From assembly GCA_900550835.1 (NCBI GenBank), contig URTP01000119.1:1-5968 (forward strand): a stretch of DNA of 5,968 nt, given 5' to 3'. The position numbers were made by a program, and so were the translations under genes. This document shows, piece by piece, positions 1 through 4,713 of this stretch. Under the pieces are notes generated by a model. That model did no database searches, was not told the origin of the DNA, and saw only the letters and a list, made by a program, of their open reading frames with translations. This DNA comes from an uncultured Collinsella sp. (GTDB lineage: Bacteria; Actinomycetota; Coriobacteriia; Coriobacteriales; Coriobacteriaceae). Each line of letters begins with the position of its first letter. The stretch's first letter is position 1.

Positions 1-1177
1 ATTCATCGGCGAGCTTCATGTCGCCGGTGTGGATGACGGCGGAGTGGCCCAGGCCGCCCAGCTCCAGCATCTTGTTGGCGTAATCAAAGCCCTGCTGCTT
101 GCTGTTTACAACAAAGTAGGCCAGCACCGGGGAAAGCTTTTCCTTCGCCAGCGGATGGTTTTCGTCCGGCGAGGAGATGGGCGCGATGAGGATCTTCGTT
201 TTTTCGGGCACCTTCAGGCCGGCCTGCTCGGCGATCCAGTTTGCAGATTTACCCACCAGCGGGCCGTAAACGCCCTTGCTGGGGTCCGGGAACATGAATT
301 TCGTCAGCTTTTCCGTTTCTTCCTTGTTGAGGAAGTAGCAGTTGTTGGCCTTCATATAGTCTTCGAACGCTTTGGCGATCTCTTTGTCCACGATGACGGC
401 CTGCTCGGAAGCGCAGATCATACCGTTGTCGAAGGTCTTGGAGTGGATGATGGAGTTGACGGCGAGCAGCACGTCGGCGGTGTCGTCGATGACGACCGGG
501 GTGTTACCGGCGCCAACGCCTAGGGCGGGCTTGCCCGAGGAGTAGGCGGCCTTGACCATGCCCGGGCCACCGGTGGCGAGGATGATGTCGACGTCGCGCA
601 TGACCATGTTGGTCAGCTCGATGGAGGGGACATCGACCCAGCCGATGATACCCTCGGGGGCGCCGGCCTTGACGGCGGCGTCAAGCACGAGCTTGGCGGC
701 GGCGATGGTGCACTTGGCGGCAGCCGGGTGCGGGGAGATGATGATGGCGTTGCGGGTCTTCAGGCTGATCAGCGTCTTGAAGATCGCAGTGGAGGTGGGG
801 TTGGTCGTCGGGATGACGGCGCCCACGATACCGATGGGCTCGGCGATCTTGGTGATGCCATAAGCCTCGTCGTGCTCCAGGACACCACAGGTCTTGGTGT
901 TCTTGTAAGCGTTGTAGATGTACTCTGCGGCGTAGTGGTTCTTGATGACCTTGTCCTCAAGAACGCCGCGGCCGGTCTCCTCGATGGCCATCTTCGCCAA
1001 CGGGATACGAGCCTTGTTGGCGGCCATGGCGGCCTCATAGAAGATCTTGTCGACCTGCTCCTGCGTGTACGTAGCAAAAAGCGCCTGGGCCTCTCGCATC
1101 TGAGCGAGCTTAGCCTCAAGCGCTTCTACGTTGTCCACAATTGCGGGAGTAGTGTTTTCCGGTGACTTTTTCACCAT
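1..1177 (-). CDS. adhE: Bifunctional acetaldehyde-CoA/alcohol dehydrogenase AdhE, N-terminal part (3' end outside the window)
   Basis: AdhE reduces acetyl-CoA to acetaldehyde and then to ethanol in the cytoplasm, reoxidising NADH during fermentation. The visible 392 codons are the N-terminal CoA-acylating aldehyde dehydrogenase domain. Residues 123-127 read PTTNP, the conserved ALDH stretch that follows VGAVI. PHP is at 149-151, GVGAGNTPVVID follows further on, and the catalytic cysteine is C255 in NGMICASEQAV. The family is about 870-890 aa with a C-terminal iron alcohol dehydrogenase domain, so over half of the gene lies beyond position 1. The start is ATG at 1177-1175, with AAGGAGA (1183-1189) five bases upstream. 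The ACDH domain alone is also found in stand-alone CoA-acylating dehydrogenases (EutE/MhpF type), so the fusion is inferred from the N-terminal sequence style. Codon use changes after about residue 262 (see findings). Confidence 0.93.
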   Translation of the reverse strand, partial: MVKKSPENTTPAIVDNVEALEAKLAQMREAQALFATYTQEQVDKIFYEAAMAANKARIPLAKMAIEETGRGVLEDKVIKNHYAAEYIYNAYKNTKTCGVLEHDEAYGITKIAEPIGIVGAVIPTTNPTSTAIFKTLISLKTRNAIIISPHPAAAKCTIAAAKLVLDAAVKAGAPEGIIGWVDVPSIELTNMVMRDVDIILATGGPGMVKAAYSSGKPALGVGAGNTPVVIDDTADVLLAVNSIIHSKTFDNGMICASEQAVIVDKEIAKAFEDYMKANNCYFLNKEETEKLTKFMFPDPSKGVYGPLVGKSANWIAEQAGLKVPEKTKILIAPISSPDENHPLAKEKLSPVLAYFVVNSKQQGFDYANKMLELGGLGHSAVIHTGDMKLADE

Positions 1178-1217
1178 TTGTGTCTCCTTGCGATCGGAGA
1201 TTTACCCTACGCCTTGC

Positions 1218-1223
1218 ATGATA
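1218..1223 (-). promoter_or_regulatory. Possible adhE -10 box
   Basis: On the minus strand this reads TATCAT (5/6 to TATAAT), 40 bases upstream of the adhE start codon. I see no convincing -35 hexamer at 16-18 bp, so an activator-dependent or different promoter is possible. Confidence 0.3.
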
Positions 1224-1269
1224 GCAATAAATAATTCGGTAAACGGTAAGATTCCCGTAAAAGGCATAC

Positions 1270-1299
1270 TAAAACGTTTCAATCAAATGAACCGTTTCA
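1270..1299. promoter_or_regulatory. Tandem near-palindromic operator candidates upstream of adhE
   Basis: Two 12-bp near-palindromes, TAAAACGTTTCA (1270-1281) and TGAACCGTTTCA (1288-1299), start 18 bp apart and sit about 93 bp upstream of the adhE start. On the minus strand they read TTGAAACGTTTTA and TTGAAACGGTTCA. A palindrome with a central CpG is typical of LacI-family operators, including CcpA-type cre sites. Which regulator binds is not known. They do not match the Rex consensus TTGTGA-N-TCACAA well. Confidence 0.4.
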
Positions 1300-1320
1300 A
1301 CTTAATCCATCAGCCCAATG

Positions 1321-1381
1321 CATCGCCCCGCTCATTGGGGACAGACTTACATGAGTGGTTTCACTCATTTGGGACAGACAT
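1321..1381 (-). repeat. Left REP-like block, inverted relative to 2328-2388
   Basis: Read on the minus strand, this is a tandem of a 5'-truncated copy (1361-1381) and a full copy (1331-1357) of a repeat of the form CACTCAT-loop-TGTCCCCAATGAGTG. The whole 61 bp matches 2328-2388 on the plus strand at 54 of 61 positions. The 27-bp core at 1331-1357 is identical to 2409-2435 in inverted orientation. The junction ATGAGTG-gttt-CACTCAT (1351-1368) is a perfect 7-bp stem with a 4-nt loop. The position beside a RAYT gene suggests these are the REP elements that this transposase handles. Confidence 0.8.
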
Positions 1382-1428
1382 CGATTTGCGATTTTGTCGT
1401 TTTGGGCCTGTTTTTGTTGCTGATTGGA

Positions 1429-1434
1429 TATAAA
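1429..1434 (+). promoter_or_regulatory. Possible -10 box for the transposase gene
   Basis: TATAAA, about 80 bp upstream of the transposase ATG, in the A/T-rich stretch after the left REP block. No good -35 hexamer is visible at normal spacing, so any promoter here would be weak, or the gene is read through from elsewhere. Confidence 0.25.
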
Positions 1435-1464
1435 TAGGTCACAGGCTCAGCATTTCGCGTTCCT

Positions 1465-1507
1465 TCTCTCCTTTTAGGTGTTGCCTGTACGGCTTTGAAA
1501 GGAGAGA
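1465..1507 (+). promoter_or_regulatory. Hairpin sequestering the Shine-Dalgarno sequence of the transposase mRNA
   Basis: TCTCTCCTTT (1465-1474) is the exact reverse complement of AAAGGAGAGA (1498-1507), which contains the ribosome binding site for the ATG at 1510. The stem can extend inward through U-G, A-U, G-U and G-U pairs (1475-1478 with 1494-1497) and is capped by GCC/GGC (1483-1485 with 1491-1493). Folded, it would hide the ribosome binding site. A comparable stem-loop over the RBS is known to repress tnpA translation in IS200; its function here is inferred. Confidence 0.65.
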
Positions 1508-1509
1508 CC

Positions 1510-2286
1510 ATGCCCCGATGCGCCCGCGAAATATCGCTCACCGGCTATTACCACGTCTTTGACCGCGGTAACTCCAAACAGATCATTTTTGAAGATGATT
1601 CCGACCGCTATCGTTTCCTATCGGACATATCGGACAGGTTTGCGTGCCATGACGTGGCGGTGTTGGCCTGGTGTCTTATGGACAACCACTTCCATTTGAT
1701 GGTTGATGACCCATATGACAACCTTTCAAAGGCAATGCAGTGCGCGCTGACGGCGTATGCCAAGTATTTCAATGGGAAAACGGGAAGAACGGGCCATCTG
1801 TTTGACAATCGCTATTCGCGGGTCGCGGTTGAGTCGGACACGCAGGCAGTGCAGCTGCTCGATTATATCCATCTCAATCCTGTGAAAGGTGTGCTCGACT
1901 CGCTCGATGCCTACCGCTGGTCAAGCTACAAGGCATACCAGCTGGGATACGATCCCTTTGATATCTGTGACGCGGCTCCTATGCTCGATATTGTCGGAGG
2001 CTCTCGTTGCTATTGCGAGCATCTCGAGGAAGTTGCCGGGCGCATCTGGTCAGTGGAGATTCTTCCGCGCCGACGGATCCCCGATGAGGACGCCCTTTCC
2101 GTTGCGCGCGAAGTTTTGCCGAGCATGGATCCTGCGCTGCTCAAGGCCCTGCCACGCTCCGAACGTGATGCCTGTCTGCTGAGGCTCAGGCGGGCACATC
2201 TCACGGTCAAGCAAATTGCCCGTATCACCGGTATCGGCGCTACAAGCGTGACCAAGGCCACTGTAGGCTGGAAGGATGCAGCGTGA
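1510..2286 (+). CDS. REP-associated tyrosine transposase (RAYT), Y1/HUH family
   Basis: A 258-aa protein of the Y1 transposase family (IS200-like, TnpA_REP/RAYT branch). These single-strand DNA nucleases cut and join hairpin-bearing DNA through a 5'-phosphotyrosine link. Visible features: N-terminal GYYHVFDRG (residues 12-20) and IIFEDDSDRYRFL (25-37); the HUH metal motif LMDNHFHLMV with H60 and H62; GHLFDNRYSRV (95-105); the probable nucleophile Y119 in LDYIHLNPVK; then YRWSSYKAY (135-143). All catalytic residues appear intact. The C-terminus (about 231-251, LTVKQIARITGIGATSVTKAT) looks like a helix-turn-helix DNA-binding segment, found in some RAYTs. ATG 1510 is preferred over an in-frame TTG at 1495 because AAAGGAG (1498-1504) lies five bases before it. 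The gene is flanked by inverted REP-like blocks and has no tnpB or accessory gene, which favours a domesticated RAYT over a classical IS200/IS605 element. Confidence 0.92.
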   Translation: MPRCAREISLTGYYHVFDRGNSKQIIFEDDSDRYRFLSDISDRFACHDVAVLAWCLMDNHFHLMVDDPYDNLSKAMQCALTAYAKYFNGKTGRTGHLFDNRYSRVAVESDTQAVQLLDYIHLNPVKGVLDSLDAYRWSSYKAYQLGYDPFDICDAAPMLDIVGGSRCYCEHLEEVAGRIWSVEILPRRRIPDEDALSVAREVLPSMDPALLKALPRSERDACLLRLRRAHLTVKQIARITGIGATSVTKATVGWKDAA

Positions 2287-2327
2287 GATAGGGGCCGGAG
2301 CCGATCGGGACGCCGCATGCGTGCGTC

Positions 2328-2388
2328 ATGTCTGTCCCCAATGCGTGAAAACACTCATCTAAGTGTGTCCCCAATGAGTGGGGCTATG
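2328..2388 (+). repeat. Right REP-like block, inverted partner of 1321-1381
   Basis: Contains a partial copy (2328-2347, ending TGTCCCCAATGCGTG), a four-A spacer, and a full copy (2352-2380). In the full copy CACTCAT and ATGAGTG form a 7-bp stem around a 15-nt loop. An alternative local stem is CCCCA/TGGGG. The linker junction ATGCGTG-aaaa-CACTCAT (2341-2358) is an imperfect version of the perfect hairpin in the left block. The 61 bp align without gaps to the left block, with seven mismatches. Confidence 0.8.
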
Positions 2389-2405
2389 ATTCCTTTGACA
2401 TCTGC
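2382..2405 (+). pseudogene. Short remnant of RAYT coding sequence between REP copies
   Basis: Read in frame, these 24 bases encode GYDSFDIC; the intact transposase has GYDPFDIC at residues 146-153 (1945-1968). Nineteen of 24 bases agree. Four of the five differences fall at synonymous third positions and one changes Pro to Ser. This pattern suggests descent from a diverged RAYT coding copy rather than chance, but the match is short. Confidence 0.45.
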
Positions 2406-2408
2406 AAA

Positions 2409-2437
2409 CACTCATGTAAGTCTGTCCCCAATGAGTG
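2409..2437 (+). repeat. Third right-hand REP-like copy, abutting the rpmB terminator
   Basis: A full 29-bp copy with a CACTCAT/ATGAGTG stem and the loop GTAAGTCTGTCCCCA. Its first 27 bases are identical to the left copy at 1331-1357 in inverted orientation. It ends one base before the A-tract that forms the U-tract of the rpmB terminator. Confidence 0.8.
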
Positions 2438-2438
2438 C

Positions 2439-2472
2439 AAAAAAGGCGCCCTCCGTAGGGGAGAACGCCTTT
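2439..2472 (-). terminator. Rho-independent terminator of rpmB
   Basis: On the minus strand AAAGGCG (2472-2466) pairs with CGCCTTT (2448-2442), with an inner CTCC/GGAG stem around CCTAC, followed by a U-tract (total T6, 2444-2439). It lies about 70 bp after the rpmB stop. On the plus strand the stem is followed only by TTT, so it may also weakly stop transcription from the transposase side. Confidence 0.85.
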
Positions 2473-2493
2473 GGTAAGTTCTATGTGAACGCG

Positions 2494-2537
2494 AGGTCTT
2501 TGACCCGGAGAGTCCGAGGTACTTGTTGGTAAGACCT
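2494..2537 (-). other. Stem-loop in the rpmB 3' untranslated region
   Basis: AGGTCTT (2494-2500) and AAGACCT (2531-2537) form a perfect 7-bp stem. Nested inside it (2503-2520), ACCTCGG and CCGGGT pair on the minus strand around ACTCT with one bulged base. There is no U-tract. It lies between the rpmB stop and its terminator and could stabilise or process the transcript end. Its role is unknown, and no RNA family is recognised. Confidence 0.4.
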
Positions 2538-2540
2538 TAT

Positions 2541-2729
2541 TTAGGAGCGCGCAACCTTGCCGGACTTGAGGCAGGTGGAGCAAACGTTCATCTTGCGACG
2601 GTGACCATCGACGACGACGTAGACGCGCTGGATGTTGGGGCGGAACTTACGGTTGGTGACGCGGTGAGAGTGGCTGATGGAGCGACCGGCAACGGGGTGC
2701 TTACCGCAAACTTCGCAAACTTTGGACAT
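2541..2729 (-). CDS. rpmB: 50S ribosomal protein bL28
   Basis: A 62-aa large-subunit ribosomal protein, the usual size for bL28. It begins MSKVCEVCGKHPVAG and contains SHSHRVTNRKFRPNIQRV and a C-terminal CSTCLKSGKV. Cysteines at 5, 8, 50 and 53 make it a zinc-binding (C+) form, one of the paralogue types that responds to zinc supply in some bacteria. The start is ATG at 2729-2727, with AAGGAGG (2743-2737) seven bases upstream. An in-frame ATG 16 codons further upstream is rejected because the extra residues are not bL28-like and would read through the RBS. The gene is monocistronic here, with its own promoter and terminator, divergent from the pyr operon and convergent with the transposase gene. 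No zinc-regulator site was recognised upstream. Confidence 0.97.
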   Translation of the reverse strand: MSKVCEVCGKHPVAGRSISHSHRVTNRKFRPNIQRVYVVVDGHRRKMNVCSTCLKSGKVARS

Positions 2730-2783
2730 AACTGACCCTCCTTGGGCGACAAACGAACATGTCGCGTTAACAAACAAGCCTGA

Positions 2784-2792
2784 ACTATAGCA
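2784..2792 (-). promoter_or_regulatory. Extended -10 promoter of rpmB
   Basis: On the minus strand this reads TGCTATAGT, a TATAGT box (5/6) with an extended TG, about 55 bp upstream of the rpmB start codon. The best -35 candidate at 17 bp is weak (about 3/6), which is compatible with an extended -10 promoter. Confidence 0.55.
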
Positions 2793-2847
2793 CAGAAGCA
2801 GCTCCCTGTGCGTAATCTACACAGAGATATTTCTCTTTTGGCGATAG

Positions 2848-2889
2848 TGCACACGCTACGGCCCTGGACGTAGATCCGATTTGCGTGCA
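2848..2889. other. Nested inverted repeat in the rpmB-pyrR divergent intergenic region
   Basis: TGCAC (2848-2852) can pair with GTGCA (2885-2889), and CTACG (2856-2860) with CGTAG (2869-2873). A separate AGAGA-tatt-TCTCT palindrome lies at 2823-2836. There is no U-tract, so these are not terminators. They could be operator or structural elements, or chance. The rest of 2744-3020 shows no gene. Confidence 0.25.
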
Positions 2890-2920
2890 GCAGAGGGGAT
2901 TATGCCAGCTCGTGCGTGTG

Positions 2921-2949
2921 TTTTCAAGCTCGTCCCACAAATATATATA
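2921..2949 (+). promoter_or_regulatory. Possible upstream promoter of the pyr operon
   Basis: TTTTCA (2921-2926, 4/6 to TTGACA), a 17-bp spacer, and TATATA (2944-2949, 4/6). Spacing is ideal but both hexamers are imperfect. A start here would add about 80 nt to the leader. Confidence 0.35.
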
Positions 2950-3020
2950 GGTTTATGGAGCGCCTGCGCACGTTTACGGATTGCTCTGTATTTATGCTCG
3001 CAATTAAGCTCGAGGTTGGC

Positions 3021-3026
3021 TACACT
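3021..3026 (+). promoter_or_regulatory. Possible proximal -10 box of the pyr operon
   Basis: TACACT (4/6 to TATAAT) lies just before the leader structures; TCGCAA at 2998-3003 is a weak -35 (3/6) at 17 bp. A start near 3033 would place the first leader hairpin (3045-3059) close to the RNA 5' end, as expected for an attenuated pyr leader. Confidence 0.35.
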
Positions 3027-3044
3027 ATCCCTTGACCATTAAAG

Positions 3045-3140
3045 GGGTACGAGATACCCACATGGAATTACATAGCTGCCAAAGAGCAGCCTTTCCTGTG
3101 GGTGTCTGGTCCGCTTAAGCGGTCGGGCATCTATTTTTTT
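3045..3140 (+). promoter_or_regulatory. pyr operon attenuator leader (likely PyrR-responsive)
   Basis: Three mutually dependent pairings are visible. (1) GGGTA-cgaga-TACCC (3045-3059) is a 5' hairpin whose loop carries GAGA, resembling the GNGA part of PyrR-binding loops. (2) ACCCACA (3056-3062) is complementary to TGTGGGT (3097-3103) and encloses GCTGC-caaaga-GCAGC (3075-3090); this is an antiterminator. (3) The terminator at 3099-3140 uses the same TGTGGGT strand. Hairpin 1 blocks the antiterminator, so PyrR-UMP binding to it would favour termination, as in Bacillus. The full ARUCCNGNGAGGYU consensus is not present, so PyrR binding is inferred from context. Confidence 0.6.
3099..3140 (+). 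terminator. Intrinsic terminator in the pyr leader
   Basis: CCGC (3111-3114) pairs with GCGG (3119-3122) around TTAA. After one bulged T, 3099-3109 pairs with 3123-3133 through Watson-Crick and G-U pairs, followed by seven T (3134-3140). It lies 40 bp upstream of the pyrR start, which fits attenuation rather than an end of another transcript, because no gene precedes it on this strand. Confidence 0.7.
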
Positions 3141-3179
3141 GACTGTGTCAGCAGTCAAGACATGTGAGGAAGGAGATCG

Positions 3180-3764
3180 ATGGGCACGACTTCCCCCAAG
3201 GCGGTCATCATGGACGAGACCGCCGTCAATCGAGCGATGACCCGCATTGCGCACGAGATTCTCGAGCGCAACGAGGGCTGTGAAGACCTCGCTCTGGTCG
3301 GCATCGTCACGCGCGGCGACCTTCTGGCAAAGAAGCTCGCCGAGGAGATCAAGGAGATCGAGGGCGTCGACGTTCCGCTCGGTAGCCTCGACATCAGCTT
3401 CTACCGCGATGACTATGCGACCAATTTCGCTCCCGCGATCCACGCCACCAACATTCCCTTTAGCGTCGACGGCAAGCGCGTCGTGCTGGTGGACGACATC
3501 CTGTATACGGGCCGTACCATTCGCGCCGCTCTGGACGCCGTTATGGACCTGGGCCGTCCGAGCCGCATTGAGCTGGCAGTCCTCGTTGACCGCGGTCACC
3601 GTGAGCTCCCCATCTCGCCGGACTTTGTCGGCAAGAACGTTCCCTCGTCGCATGAGGAGAACGTGCACCTATATATGAAGGAAGTAGACGGCCGCACCGC
3701 TGTCGAGATTAACGACGTCGCGCCGGGTTCCCATGTGGGCTCCGCGCCGCTGGGAGGTGAGTAG
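3180..3764 (+). CDS. pyrR: Bifunctional pyr operon regulator / uracil phosphoribosyltransferase PyrR
   Basis: PyrR binds pyr leader RNA when UMP is plentiful and promotes termination. It also has uracil phosphoribosyltransferase activity (uracil + PRPP to UMP). The 194-aa product is slightly longer than typical PyrR (about 180 aa). The family pattern is clear: VGIVTRGDLLAKKLAEEI (40-57); GSLDISFYRDDY (68-79); the PRPP-binding motif VVLVDDILYTGRT at 101-113; then LVDRGHRELPISPDFVGKNVP (135-155), conserved in PyrR. The extra length is a C-terminal tail after EINDV (176-180). ATG 3180 has AAGGAG (3170-3175) four bases upstream. The gene is first in the operon, downstream of the attenuator it probably controls, and ends four bases before pyrB. 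A hairpin TGACTG-CAGTCA (3140-3157) lies between the terminator and its RBS. Confidence 0.95.
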   Translation: MGTTSPKAVIMDETAVNRAMTRIAHEILERNEGCEDLALVGIVTRGDLLAKKLAEEIKEIEGVDVPLGSLDISFYRDDYATNFAPAIHATNIPFSVDGKRVVLVDDILYTGRTIRAALDAVMDLGRPSRIELAVLVDRGHRELPISPDFVGKNVPSSHEENVHLYMKEVDGRTAVEINDVAPGSHVGSAPLGGE

Positions 3765-3768
3765 TACC

Positions 3769-4713
3769 GTGGCGTTCAACCATAAGCACCTGATCGACAT
3801 TACCGAGTACTCCGAAGAGGACATCAAGCTCATCCTCGAGACCGCCAAGGCGTTCTCCGAGGTCAACGAGCGTGCGATCAAGAAGGTCCCCACGCTCAAG
3901 GGCAAGACCATCGTCAACATGTTCAACGAGCCCTCGACGCGCACCCGCAGCTCCTTCGAGCTCGCCGAGAAGCGCCTTTCGGCCGACAGCCTCAACTTTG
4001 GCGGCTCCTCGACCTCCACGGTCAAGGGCGAGAGCCTCGTCGACACCGTCGAGACCCTCAACGCCTACAAAATTGATTGCATCGTCGTTCGCGATAAGCA
4101 CGCCGGTGCTCCCTATATCGTCACGCAGAACTCGCCCGCGAGCGTTATCTGCGCCGGCGACGGCAAGCACAACCATCCTACGCAGGCCCTGCTCGACCTG
4201 TACACCATCTGGGAGCACAAGGGTGACTTCCACGGTCTGAAGGTCGCTGTCGTCGGCGATATCGCGCACTCCCGTGTCTGCGGCTCGCTGATCCCCGCCC
4301 TTAAGATCATGGGCTGCGAGACCTACGCTGTCGCCCCCGGCACGCTGCTGCCGCCGGCGCCCGAGGTTCTGGGTTGCGATCACGTGACGAGCGACCTCGA
4401 TTCCGTCCTGCCCGAGCTGGACGTCGTCTACATGCTGCGCGTGCAGCAGGAGCGCCTTGAGGGCGCTCCGTTCCCCACGATTCGCGAGTATCACAAGCTC
4501 TTCGGCCTGACCAAGGACCGCGAGAAGCTCATGAAGCCCGATGCGATCATCTGCCACCCGGGCCCCATCAACCGCGGCGTCGAGTTCGACTCCTATATGG
4601 CCGACCACCCGCAACGCTCCGTCATCCTGGAGCAGGTCTACGCCGGTATCTGCGTGCGTATGGCTATCCTGTATCTGCTGCTTGGAGGTGCCGATAATGG
4701 CCTTGCTTCTTAA
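3769..4713 (+). CDS. pyrB: Aspartate carbamoyltransferase catalytic chain
   Basis: Transfers the carbamoyl group from carbamoyl phosphate to L-aspartate, giving carbamoyl-aspartate, the committed step of pyrimidine synthesis. The 314-aa length matches the family. The carbamoyl-phosphate site FNEPSTRTRSSFELA is at residues 52-66; the mobile-loop lysine is in STVKGESL (83-90); HPTQALLDL is at 136-144; the aspartate-domain motif MLRVQQER is at 222-229; and HPGPINRGVE is at 263-272. The start is taken as GTG 3769, giving MAFNHKHLIDITEYS, with GGAGGTG (3753-3759) nine bases upstream. An in-frame ATG at 3733 would sit inside pyrR and add 12 residues unlike the family. The end overlaps pyrC by 17 bp, suggesting translational coupling. 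No regulatory chain (pyrI) is seen in the window. Confidence 0.97.
   Translation: MAFNHKHLIDITEYSEEDIKLILETAKAFSEVNERAIKKVPTLKGKTIVNMFNEPSTRTRSSFELAEKRLSADSLNFGGSSTSTVKGESLVDTVETLNAYKIDCIVVRDKHAGAPYIVTQNSPASVICAGDGKHNHPTQALLDLYTIWEHKGDFHGLKVAVVGDIAHSRVCGSLIPALKIMGCETYAVAPGTLLPPAPEVLGCDHVTSDLDSVLPELDVVYMLRVQQERLEGAPFPTIREYHKLFGLTKDREKLMKPDAIICHPGPINRGVEFDSYMADHPQRSVILEQVYAGICVRMAILYLLLGGADNGLAS

Noticed and set aside
29..1165. Plus-strand open frames opposite adhE
   Set aside because: They overlap the intact adhE reading frame, have no RBS and no coherent protein character.
1131..1433. 100-codon plus-strand open frame through the adhE upstream region and left REPs
   Set aside because: It crosses the adhE start, operator candidates and REP copies, with no RBS; it is explained by those elements.
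1321..2388. Classical insertion sequence with terminal inverted repeats and target duplication
   Set aside because: The encoded enzyme is a Y1/HUH RAYT, which does not use DDE-type inverted ends, and I found no flanking direct duplication. The inverted blocks are better read as REP arrays.
1321..2437. CRISPR array
   Set aside because: The repeats occur in inverted orientations around a gene, with irregular spacing and spacers of 4-29 bases; no cas genes are present. They fit REP elements.
3032..3060. TTGACC at 3032 as a -35 box for pyr
   Set aside because: At 17 bp downstream the hexamer is TACCCA, a poor -10, and it would remove the leader hairpins needed for the attenuator.
3039..3668. 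Minus-strand open frame opposite pyrR and its leader
   Set aside because: Antisense to a well-supported pyrR with intact PRPP motif; it runs through the terminator structure.
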